Shown here piece after piece: positions 1-6,026 of a DNA stretch of 6,086 nucleotides. The notes under the pieces are model-generated. The model had not been told where the DNA came from and made no database searches. It saw only the letters and a list, made by a program, of their open reading frames with translations. This stretch comes from an uncultured Porphyromonadaceae bacterium. Its GTDB lineage: Bacteria; Bacteroidota; Bacteroidia; Bacteroidales; Muribaculaceae. Position numbers and translations under genes: made by a program. The stretch is taken from NCBI GenBank assembly GCA_947175715.1, contig CAMWOD010000082.1, positions 1 through 6,086 on the forward strand. The letters are read 5' to 3'. Numbering within the stretch: the stretch's first letter is position 1; each line of letters starts with the position of its first letter.

Positions 1-257
1 GCATCGAGCGGAGTAGCCCTCTCAGTAGGCACCTCGGCTATAGGCATCAGCAATACGCGACCGCCACGTTGGTTGATATAATTCATAAAAATCTCAGCGT
101 GAGCCTGCTCCTCCTTAAACTGGATTTTAAACCAGTTGGCTATGCCAGGGAATCCGGCTTTTTCAAAGTTCATGCCCATCGACAGGTAAAGATAGGCCGA
201 CCATAATTCAGCGTTGACTTGATTATTGAGCGCTGCTTCAAGTTTTTCAGAAAGCAT
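1..257 (-). CDS. ftnA: Ferritin (non-heme, bacterial FtnA type), 3' end cut off by window edge
   Basis: Iron-storage protein of the ferritin family; known members assemble into a cytoplasmic 24-subunit shell and oxidise Fe(II) at a di-iron ferroxidase centre. The 85 complete codons in the window start at ATG (255-257) with MLSEKLEAALNNQVNAELW. They contain the expected ferroxidase ligands at the same numbering as E. coli FtnA: Glu17 in the first helix, and Glu50 and His53 in the E-E-Q-A-H motif of the second helix. Tyr24 of the conserved Y-L-Y-L segment is also present. The family is about 160 residues long, so roughly half the protein is visible and the C-terminal helices lie outside. The start lies 46 bases after the stop of the GH57 gene on the same strand. 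There is no Shine-Dalgarno sequence, and the leader is A-rich, as is usual in Bacteroidota. It could be read through from the glycogen operon or have its own promoter; I see no convincing consensus. The family call is secure. Confidence 0.95.
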   Translation of the reverse strand, partial: MLSEKLEAALNNQVNAELWSAYLYLSMGMNFEKAGFPGIANWFKIQFKEEQAHAEIFMNYINQRGGRVLLMPIAEVPTERATPLD

Positions 258-303
258 AATTGTTTGGTTTTATTTTAGATACGTATATCCCTACTATGGG
301 GAA

Positions 304-1746
304 TTATTTTTTCACCTCAGCTTTGGCTTTGGTGGTTTTAGTCTTAGTTGCTTTAGGCTTTGCGGCTTTTTCCTTGGCGGTTGACTTCTTGGGAGCCTCA
401 ACAGCCTCAACAGGCTTCTTAGCGCCCTTCTTCTCCTCCTCGCCAAGGTGCTCGATGTTGAGACGCATAGAGGTCACCTCCTTGTTGAGCGACTCAATCT
501 CGCGAGCCTGATTACGGATAGTGGTCAAAAGAGCGTTAAGCTCCTCGTTTTCAATCGACAGTGGGTATTGCTCCTCTACGCGCACGATGAAGTCAGCCAA
601 AACATTCATATAGTTGGTAAACGCCTCAAAGGGTGTGCCGTAGGGCGAGAACAGACCATGCGCAGCTCCATCGCCCAAGCGTTTGGTCGACATATAAAAT
701 AAGTGGTCGGCACCCTGCAGGTAGTCCCAGTCTTGCTTCAGGCGGCGGTCGTCGCACAATCGCACGCGCTCTGCCACCGAGTACAACTTGTTGAAAGCCT
801 CATTCTGCAATGCGTTGCCAAGCCATGCCGATGTGTCGCGCGCCTCGTCGGCCCACGATATGGGGTGCATCACCGAGAGCTCACCCACAGGCTTGAGCTT
901 TTTGATGGTGTCGGTAGGAGTCCAGAATTCGATGCCACGCTCGGCTGCAAAGCGGGGAAGAGCCTCGAAGAATTGGAAAATTCCGGTTTCACGAGGTTTC
1001 ATCTCACCGAGCACCTCAAGATTCATACCCAGGTTGATAATTTGCTCCTCCTCGGGGGTTTGGGCTATCCAGTCGATAAACTTATCAGCTGTAAGGGGGT
1101 ATTCGGGCCACTCAGGGTTGCCGAAATTGAAGGAAATATCGTTGCTCAGCTTTGAGTTGCGCAGCAGCACCTTGAGTTTGGGAGCGGTAGCGGCCGCGTA
1201 AACATAGTTGGGCGATTTCCAACCCAATATGTGCTTTGCGCCTTCGGTGATTATACCCTTATAGCCAAGAGCTAATACCTGAGGTGCAATATCATCGGAA
1301 TAAATCAGCTCGGTATTGCGGAATACTTTAGGCTTTTTACCAAACAGCTCCTCAATCTTACGATCGTGCATACGTGCCTGTTCGGCAAACTCCTCCACAT
1401 CGATGAGCGATGCCAGAGAGTGAGCGTATGTTTCACCAAGAAATTCCACCGAACCGGTAGCGGCCAATTTTTTGAGCTGATCGATAAACTCGGGCACATA
1501 TTGCTCAAGCTGCTCGAGCGCTACGCCCGAAATCGACAAAGCGAATTTAAACTTACCCTTCGAGTCTTCAATCATTCGCATCAGCGTTTCGGCAGCAGGC
1601 ATGTATGAGCGCTGGGCGATGCGGGTTATGATGTCATCGTTGGCAAAGTCATCATAGTAGTAATGGTCATTACCAATATCGAAGAAGCGATAACGTTTCA
1701 GGCGGAATGGCTGATGTATCTGGAAGCAAAAACTTATAGCTTTCAT
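304..1746 (-). CDS. GH57 alpha-amylase-like protein with coiled coil and Lys/Ala-rich C-terminal tail
   Basis: A 480-residue glycoside hydrolase family 57 protein, related to archaeal and bacterial GH57 alpha-amylases that cleave alpha-1,4-glucan by a retaining mechanism. No signal peptide is seen, so it is probably cytoplasmic and acts on glycogen or maltodextrins. Visible family regions, in order: His11-Gln12-Pro13 (region 1), V-E-F-L-G-E-T-Y-A-H-S-L around 100-111 (region 2), and F-R-N-T-E-L-I-Y with the expected nucleophile Glu146 (region 3). Region 4 reads G-M-N-L-E-V-L-G-E at 240-248, where GH57 amylases that I recall have M-D-Y-E-T-F-G-E; the catalytic Asp is therefore Asn242. A helical region (to about 395) is followed by a heptad coiled coil (Ile410, Ile417, Val424, Ile431 with Leu420, Met427, Leu434) and a basic tail from about 439, with 16 Lys in the last 42 residues. 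The ATG lies 18 bases after the glycosyltransferase stop, so the two are co-transcribed. The fold and family are secure; hydrolytic activity is doubtful. Confidence 0.93.
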   Translation of the reverse strand: MKAISFCFQIHQPFRLKRYRFFDIGNDHYYYDDFANDDIITRIAQRSYMPAAETLMRMIEDSKGKFKFALSISGVALEQLEQYVPEFIDQLKKLAATGSVEFLGETYAHSLASLIDVEEFAEQARMHDRKIEELFGKKPKVFRNTELIYSDDIAPQVLALGYKGIITEGAKHILGWKSPNYVYAAATAPKLKVLLRNSKLSNDISFNFGNPEWPEYPLTADKFIDWIAQTPEEEQIINLGMNLEVLGEMKPRETGIFQFFEALPRFAAERGIEFWTPTDTIKKLKPVGELSVMHPISWADEARDTSAWLGNALQNEAFNKLYSVAERVRLCDDRRLKQDWDYLQGADHLFYMSTKRLGDGAAHGLFSPYGTPFEAFTNYMNVLADFIVRVEEQYPLSIENEELNALLTTIRNQAREIESLNKEVTSMRLNIEHLGEEEKKGAKKPVEAVEAPKKSTAKEKAAKPKATKTKTTKAKAEVKK

Positions 1747-1764
1747 TGTTGCAATATGAGGAGA

Positions 1765-3024
1765 TTATTTATTTATTACCTTATTATATATATCGATGAC
1801 TTTGGCGCCGGCCTTATCCCATGTAATCTGGTTGACCTCGGCTATGCCATCTTCCTTAAGCTGCTTATGCAACGCCGGATAGCTGATTAGCGCATGGATA
1901 GCGTCGGCCATAGCGTCGACGTCCCAATAGTCGGTCTTGATTACGTTGTCGAGTATCTCGGCGCATCCACTCTGCTTTGAGATGATTGATGGCACACCCA
2001 TCTGCATAGCCTCGAGAGGCGATATGCCGAATGGCTCTGACACCGACGGCATCACATATACATCCGACGCCTTGAGCATCTTATACACCTCAGCTCCCTT
2101 CTGGAATCCGGGGAAGTGGAATCGGTCGGCTATGCCGCGCTCAGCCGCCAGACGTATCATCTTATCCATCATGTCGCCCGAGCCAGCCATGACAAATCGC
2201 ACGTTATGATTGTTTTTCAACACCTTGGTTGCTGCTTCCACGAAATACTCAGGACCTTTTTGCATAGTGATACGTCCGAGGAATGTCACAACCTTGTCCT
2301 TCGACCGCGGAGCCTCGATATTGATCAGCTCGGGGCTCAGAGGTATCACGGCGTTGTGCACGGTAGTCACCTTAGCTGGGTCGATACCATACTTCTCGAT
2401 TACGGTATTGCGTGTAAGATTGCTCACGGTGATGATATGATCGGCGTGGTGCATACCATCAAGCTCGATGCCAAACACCGTAGGGTTGACATTGCCACGC
2501 GAGCGGTCGAAGTCGGTAGCGTGAACGTGTATCACCAGTGGCTTTCCCGTCACCTGCTTAGCATGAATGCCAGCCGGATATGTGAGCCAGTCGTGCGAGT
2601 GTATTATGTCGAAGTCGAGTGTTCGGGCCACCACTCCGGCCATGATTGAGTAGTTGTTGATTTCTTCAAGCAGATTGTCGGGATAACGGCCTGAGAACTC
2701 AATGCAACCCAGGTCGTTGGTAGCCATGTAGTTGAAGTCGGCATATATATGGTCGCGCAGACGGAAGTAGAGGTCGGGGTCCATAAGCTTGCCGATTCTC
2801 GACTCCACATATTCGCGGCTCACATCGCGCCACGCCACCGGCACTTGCGATGCGCCGATGATCTGAGCGAATGAGCGATCCTCATCACCCCAGGGCTTGG
2901 GGATGACAAACGATATTTCCATTCCCGGGTGCGAAGCCATGCCTTGTGTCAGGCCGTAGCTTGCAGTACCAAGTCCGCCAAGGATATGAGGTGGGAACTC
3001 CCACCCAAACATTAAAGCTTTCAT
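1765..3024 (-). CDS. GT4-type glycosyltransferase, glycogen synthase-like
   Basis: A 419-residue retaining GT-B glycosyltransferase, probably cytoplasmic, which by context extends alpha-1,4-glucan from a nucleotide-glucose donor. Visible motifs: an N-terminal strand followed by W-E-F-P-P-H and the donor-loop Gly16-Gly17-Leu-Gly19; H-S-H-D-W at 142-146; V-H-A-T-D-F-D-R around 166-174; the phosphate-binding Arg251 and Lys256 in the F-L-G-R-x-x-M-Q-K-G segment; and the E-x7-E motif, Glu330 and Glu338, in S-E-P-F-G-I-S-P-L-E. All look intact. The length fits the group. The start ATG (3022-3024) overlaps the TGA of the debranching-enzyme gene as ATGA, which indicates translational coupling and excludes a later start as the main one. 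Family numbering (GT4 versus GT5) and the donor (ADP-glucose, UDP-glucose or another) cannot be decided from sequence by eye. A role in synthesis of another alpha-glucan, or in polysaccharide assembly, remains possible, but the two neighbouring glucan enzymes make glycogen the best guess. Confidence 0.9.
   Translation of the reverse strand: MKALMFGWEFPPHILGGLGTASYGLTQGMASHPGMEISFVIPKPWGDEDRSFAQIIGASQVPVAWRDVSREYVESRIGKLMDPDLYFRLRDHIYADFNYMATNDLGCIEFSGRYPDNLLEEINNYSIMAGVVARTLDFDIIHSHDWLTYPAGIHAKQVTGKPLVIHVHATDFDRSRGNVNPTVFGIELDGMHHADHIITVSNLTRNTVIEKYGIDPAKVTTVHNAVIPLSPELINIEAPRSKDKVVTFLGRITMQKGPEYFVEAATKVLKNNHNVRFVMAGSGDMMDKMIRLAAERGIADRFHFPGFQKGAEVYKMLKASDVYVMPSVSEPFGISPLEAMQMGVPSIISKQSGCAEILDNVIKTDYWDVDAMADAIHALISYPALHKQLKEDGIAEVNQITWDKAGAKVIDIYNKVINK
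3021..3024 (-). other. ATGA stop/start overlap coupling debranching enzyme and glycosyltransferase
   Basis: On the minus strand the four bases read ATGA: TGA (3021-3023) ends the debranching enzyme after Asn-Arg-Gln, and ATG (3022-3024) starts the glycosyltransferase. This is the classical arrangement for termination-reinitiation, so the two proteins are probably made in linked amounts. It also supports the chosen glycosyltransferase start, since no Shine-Dalgarno sequence is available to define it. Confidence 0.85.
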
Positions 3025-4988
3025 TGTCGATTGGGAGTTACAGGTTGGTCAAAACGTTTAAGCGTGCGGAGCGTACGGAGCACTTCGGCCACGTTGGTGG
3101 CATGGCTTATGGCGCCGCGGCCCGAATATGGGGGATTTCCGTCGTATAGCTGTGAGAGTGAACCTATGCAACCTTGCGACATGTCATCCTCAAAACCTAT
3201 GAGCATACGGTCGATATAACCTACACCGCTCATGCCGAACACGCGCAGATAAGCCTCGGCATAGAATCCCATGAGCCACGGACGAGCCGGACCCTGATGG
3301 AGGGCTTCTTCACGCTCGCGGGGCGAACCCAAATAGGCCGGGCGATAGCCATAACTCTTTGGCGACAATGTACGCAACCCCTTGGGGGTAAGCAATTCGC
3401 GTGTCACCACATCGAGCACCATCTTACGCTGTCGGCGATCGAGTGGAGAATAATCCATGCCTATTGCAATCGCCATATTGGGGCGCACCTGCAGGTCGTT
3501 GTAATTACCATTCACGTAGTCGTAGAGGTAACCCGAATCGTTGAGGAAGGTATCGACAAACGGTTCCTTCATCAAGTCGGCTTTTTCGGTCCAGCGGGCC
3601 GCACGCTCGGCCATGTCGGCACGGCCTTCAGCGAGCGATGCCACACATCTCAGAGCATTGTACCACAATGCGTTAAACTCTACGAGTTTACCCGTACGAG
3701 GTAGCACGGGACGTCCGTCGAGCACTGAGTTCATCCACGATACCGGTGTTGAGGCACCCTCGGTTTCAACCAGTCCTTCATCGGTGAGTCGGAGGTTGGG
3801 GTGTCCGTCATCGATTATCCAGTCAACTATCTCGGCTACTGTGTCGAGATATAGCTTGCGAGCGGCGTCGGCACCTTCGGCCTTGGCAAACTGCTGAACT
3901 GCCCACACAGCCCATAGCGGTATATCGGGCAAATCTATGCCTTGTATCATGTCGGACACCTCGCCAGTATCCATATAGTGCTTCAACGCCTCGACAGCTG
4001 TGCCGAATATATTTTCAAAATCCTTGCGATGATGTATGGCCAATGTATTGCCCGGCAGCGACATGAATGTATTGCGAGCAAGCACTTTGCCCCACGGATA
4101 CCCCGAGAGCATGTACTCCTTGCCGTCGGGCGCCGAGTAATAGAATTGCTTGGCTGAGTTCTTTAGGCAGTTGTAGAAACTGGTGCGGCACGTGCGACCC
4201 TCAATCTCGCGCTGATACATTGACGAGAGCGACCGTGGCGACACTTCGCTCACTCCGGCCGAGAAGATCACCGACTCACCCTTCTTGATCGGCACCTGGA
4301 AGTAGCCGGGCACCCACAGGTCTTCGACGTATGGCACTCCGCGGTCCATATCCTTCACATATTCCAGCCCTTTATACCAGTGAGGGTCGTACACCCATTC
4401 GGGTTTACGGCTCAGCTGCATATATAGAGTGGGATACCCATCATATAGGCAACAACTTACGCCATTGGGCACCTCGCCACATTCGGTATTAAGAGCGTCA
4501 TTTTCCACACACAACTCATTGGAATCGCGAAATGCGAGCATCGGGCGGAATTGCAGCGTCGTGGGTGAGTGCGCATCGAGGAGTGTGTAGCGTATAAGTA
4601 TGCGATTTTCCTTCGATATGAAAATCTTCTCTTTTGTGAGAATCACGCCACCCACACGGTAGGTGGTACGTGGCACACTCTCGCAATCAAATTCCCTAAT
4701 ATATTTATGGCCATTGGGGCTATAGACACCACCCTGATAGCGGTGCAACCCCAGATTGAACGGGGCTCCGTGCTGTATCACAGTTTCGTCAAGCGACGAC
4801 AGCAGCACGGCGGGCCTATAGTCACGCCCCGGCATGGGTATCACCAACAAGCCATGCTGCTTGCGGGTGTTGCAACCCACGACAGTAGTGCAATGATAAG
4901 CACCTGCCTGATTGGTACGGAGCATCTCCTTGGGAAGAGACTGCTCAAGATTGATCATCAGGTTCTTATCAAATTTTAAGTAACTCAT
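3021..4988 (-). CDS. Glycogen debranching enzyme, archaeal/bacterial type (GH133, amylo-alpha-1,6-glucosidase)
   Basis: A 655-residue protein of the archaeal/bacterial glycogen debranching family, which removes alpha-1,6-linked glucose at branch points. The N-terminal beta-rich domain (about 1-280) carries the family signature G-A-Y-H around 29-32, N-T-R-K-Q-H-G-L-L at 40-48, and L-L-S-S-L-D-E-T at 62-69. The C-terminal (alpha/alpha)6 catalytic domain runs from about 290 to 640: S-G-Y-P-W at 295-299, D-I-P-L-W at 355-359, V-E-F-N-A-L-W-Y-N-A-L at 436-446 with Glu437, L-L-T-P-K-G-L-R at 532-539, H-Q-G at 564-566 and a final V-A-E-V-L-R. Several conserved spots differ from the consensus I recall: A-R-N (304-306) for G-R-D, W-M-N (418-420) for W-M-D, P-A-R-P-W (567-571) for T-x-W-P-W, and H-A-T-N (629-632) for Q-A-W-S. 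No signal peptide. It is the first gene of the glucan operon and overlaps the glycosyltransferase by 4 bases. The family is secure; the activity level is not. Confidence 0.93.
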   Translation of the reverse strand: MSYLKFDKNLMINLEQSLPKEMLRTNQAGAYHCTTVVGCNTRKQHGLLVIPMPGRDYRPAVLLSSLDETVIQHGAPFNLGLHRYQGGVYSPNGHKYIREFDCESVPRTTYRVGGVILTKEKIFISKENRILIRYTLLDAHSPTTLQFRPMLAFRDSNELCVENDALNTECGEVPNGVSCCLYDGYPTLYMQLSRKPEWVYDPHWYKGLEYVKDMDRGVPYVEDLWVPGYFQVPIKKGESVIFSAGVSEVSPRSLSSMYQREIEGRTCRTSFYNCLKNSAKQFYYSAPDGKEYMLSGYPWGKVLARNTFMSLPGNTLAIHHRKDFENIFGTAVEALKHYMDTGEVSDMIQGIDLPDIPLWAVWAVQQFAKAEGADAARKLYLDTVAEIVDWIIDDGHPNLRLTDEGLVETEGASTPVSWMNSVLDGRPVLPRTGKLVEFNALWYNALRCVASLAEGRADMAERAARWTEKADLMKEPFVDTFLNDSGYLYDYVNGNYNDLQVRPNMAIAIGMDYSPLDRRQRKMVLDVVTRELLTPKGLRTLSPKSYGYRPAYLGSPREREEALHQGPARPWLMGFYAEAYLRVFGMSGVGYIDRMLIGFEDDMSQGCIGSLSQLYDGNPPYSGRGAISHATNVAEVLRTLRTLKRFDQPVTPNRQ

Positions 4989-4990
4989 AG

Positions 4991-5033
4991 TAAATAGTAG
5001 GTACGTTTATGTTGAAGTACGCCTACGAATTTA
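4991..5033 (-). promoter_or_regulatory. Imperfect inverted repeat / leader hairpin abutting the debranching-enzyme start
   Basis: In the minus-strand leader, TAAAT-TC-GTAGG-CG-TAC pairs with GTA-CCTAC-T-ATTTA across a 12-base loop. This gives 13 base pairs, one small internal loop (TC opposite T) and a 2-base CG bulge. The 3' foot of the stem ends 2 bases before the ATG at 4986-4988. As RNA it would fold the region directly upstream of the start codon; as DNA it could be an operator. The pairing is read directly from the sequence, and a regulatory function for the glucan operon is inferred. It has no U-run, so it is not a terminator. Confidence 0.5.
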
Positions 5034-5053
5034 CATAAAAATCCCCTTTCTTA

Positions 5054-5062
5054 CAAATTTTA
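5054..5062 (-). promoter_or_regulatory. Weak candidate Bacteroidota promoter -7 element for the glucan operon
   Basis: The minus strand reads TAAAATTTG here. The Bacteroidota -7 consensus is TAnnTTTG, so this has one extra base between TA and TTTG. I find no clear TTG-type -33 element at the right distance upstream. It lies about 66 bases before the debranching-enzyme ATG, in the only sizeable spacer of the window (103 bases), which is where an operon promoter would be expected. If used, the 5' leader would include the inverted repeat at 4991-5033. Confidence 0.25.
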
Positions 5063-5091
5063 ACTTTATTTAACAGCGGTAATCCACAGCG

Positions 5092-5562
5092 TCATTGCTT
5101 TTGGCCGTCCCGGTGTTTATCTATTTTGTGGATCACGATGCGCTCGGTGCTGCTTGGTGCCGGAGCGAATGTTGCGCGGCAATTGCGCCAAAACCGCGGT
5201 GCGGCCTCCCGCTTCACTCTGCGGTAAGTATCGTTCGGATATCCAAGGTCGGCAATCACCACCCGTGCCAGCAGTCGTCCACATGGTGCGTCCATAAACT
5301 GTCGGAATGTGTCCGGGCGCAACTCGTCGCGATTCTTCTCCATCAGTATGTGATACTTCCGCTGCTTGTCGGGCCATGCTCGCATTATCGTCACCGCCCC
5401 TCTGAGCGACAGGTACACCCCCACCCCCTGCAATATCGCCAGCCACCACTTGAAGCCCCATAGGTACAAAGGTATTACAGCCACGCCTACCGCTATCATT
5501 ATCAGCAGGTAAGCGTAGCTGTTGAGGTAGAGCTTTCGCCAAGTAGTATCGATACCTCGCAA
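5092..5562 (-). CDS. Hypothetical small membrane protein with two predicted transmembrane helices (TTG start)
   Basis: I do not recognise this 156-residue protein. Two hydrophobic stretches, about residues 13-35 and 38-59, look like a transmembrane hairpin. They are followed by a soluble, Arg/Lys-rich C-terminal part of about 95 residues with the segment F-M-D-A-P-C-G-R-L-L-A-R-V-V at 89-102 and a basic R-R-V-K-R-E motif near 114-119. By the positive-inside rule the C-terminal part is probably cytoplasmic. The frame has a TAA two codons before the TTG at 5560-5562, and the next in-frame ATG (Met22) falls inside the first hydrophobic stretch, so TTG is the best start. It begins 22 bases after the stop of the PH-like gene, so the two are probably co-transcribed. 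The 103-base gap after it suggests that it ends that unit. A competing minus-strand frame at 5117-5542 gives a Gly/Ala/Arg-rich product without structure and is judged a shadow. Confidence 0.65.
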   Translation of the reverse strand: MRGIDTTWRKLYLNSYAYLLIMIAVGVAVIPLYLWGFKWWLAILQGVGVYLSLRGAVTIMRAWPDKQRKYHILMEKNRDELRPDTFRQFMDAPCGRLLARVVIADLGYPNDTYRRVKREAAPRFWRNCRATFAPAPSSTERIVIHKIDKHRDGQKQ

Positions 5563-5584
5563 GGCTTAAGCTATTAGATTAGTC

Positions 5585-6013
5585 TCATTTATTAGAGATA
5601 GCATTGTAAAAGGCATCAACCACCTTAAGGGCTGTCTCCTCGCCGAAGGGGAGGAGGATACGGGTAGTCTGGGTAAAGCCCTCATAGTAGAGATACACGG
5701 CGTCGCAGAAGCATCCGCAGGTCTTTTCCTTCTCGTAGCCGATTTCCTTAACCGAAGAGGGGAGCACATACTTCACGTTGCGATTAGTTTCGAATACCCA
5801 GCAAGCAGTCTCGGTGGCAACCTCAATGACGCGGCGGTCGGTGATTACGAGCCATCCGTGACGCTTGGTTCCGAACAATAGAGCGATCAGACGTAGCACC
5901 TTACCGATCAGTTTAGCGATAGGGTTGTTGGAACTTGCCCAGAGTTCGGCTTCAAGTTCAAATACTAATTGTTCACCTGGTTGCAGCTGTATACCGCTTT
6001 TCAGTTCTGCCAT
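5585..6013 (-). CDS. Hypothetical protein, possible bacterial PH-like domain, with C-x-C-x-C motif
   Basis: A 142-residue protein without a secure family. The order of elements resembles bacterial PH-like domains: an opening segment with L-Q-P-G-E-Q-L at 10-16, a hydrophobic/amphipathic stretch at about 31-48, a strand pair with G-W-L-V-I-T-D-R-R-V-I-E-V at 53-65 (compare the L-T-x-x-R-I/V-I pattern of those domains), further strands to about 122, and a C-terminal helix about 124-140. Cys99, Cys101 and Cys103 form a Cys-Gly-Cys-Phe-Cys run between two strands, with another Cys at 71. No signal peptide is seen; the hydrophobic stretch may dip into the membrane. The ATG at 6011-6013 lies 13 bases after the previous stop, and the next gene follows after 22 bases, so it sits inside an operon with the two-helix membrane protein. 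Being a gene is fairly sure; the PH-like assignment is a resemblance seen by eye, not a demonstrated homology. Confidence 0.72.
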   Translation of the reverse strand: MAELKSGIQLQPGEQLVFELEAELWASSNNPIAKLIGKVLRLIALLFGTKRHGWLVITDRRVIEVATETACWVFETNRNVKYVLPSSVKEIGYEKEKTCGCFCDAVYLYYEGFTQTTRILLPFGEETALKVVDAFYNAISNK

Positions 6014-6026
6014 GATAATAGTTGGT

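Noticed and set aside
288..302. TCCC/GGGA stem-loop between the GH57 and ferritin genes as a possible terminator
   Set aside because: Only four base pairs with a 7-base loop and no T-run on the minus strand after it; termination here is not supported.
703..1201. Two overlapping plus-strand open frames inside the GH57 gene
   Set aside because: Both are antisense to conserved GH57 regions and exclude each other; composition is that of a shadow frame.
2116..2649. Plus-strand open frame of 177 codons inside the glycosyltransferase gene
   Set aside because: It lies wholly antisense to a gene with intact family motifs, its product is rich in His/Ser/Val without recognisable domains, and no spacer or leader supports it.
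3174..3704. Plus-strand open frame of 176 codons inside the debranching-enzyme gene
   Set aside because: Antisense shadow of a well-conserved coding sequence; the product matches no family I know and has no initiation context.
5076..5087. Small hairpin GTGG-ATTA-CCGC after the two-helix gene as a possible terminator
   Set aside because: Only four pairs, one of them G-U, and the following bases are A/T mixed rather than a T-run; too weak to call.
5117..5542. Alternative minus-strand frame of 141 codons overlapping the two-helix membrane protein
   Set aside because: Its product is Gly/Ala/Arg-rich without secondary-structure pattern, while the other frame gives two clean hydrophobic helices followed by a regular soluble part.
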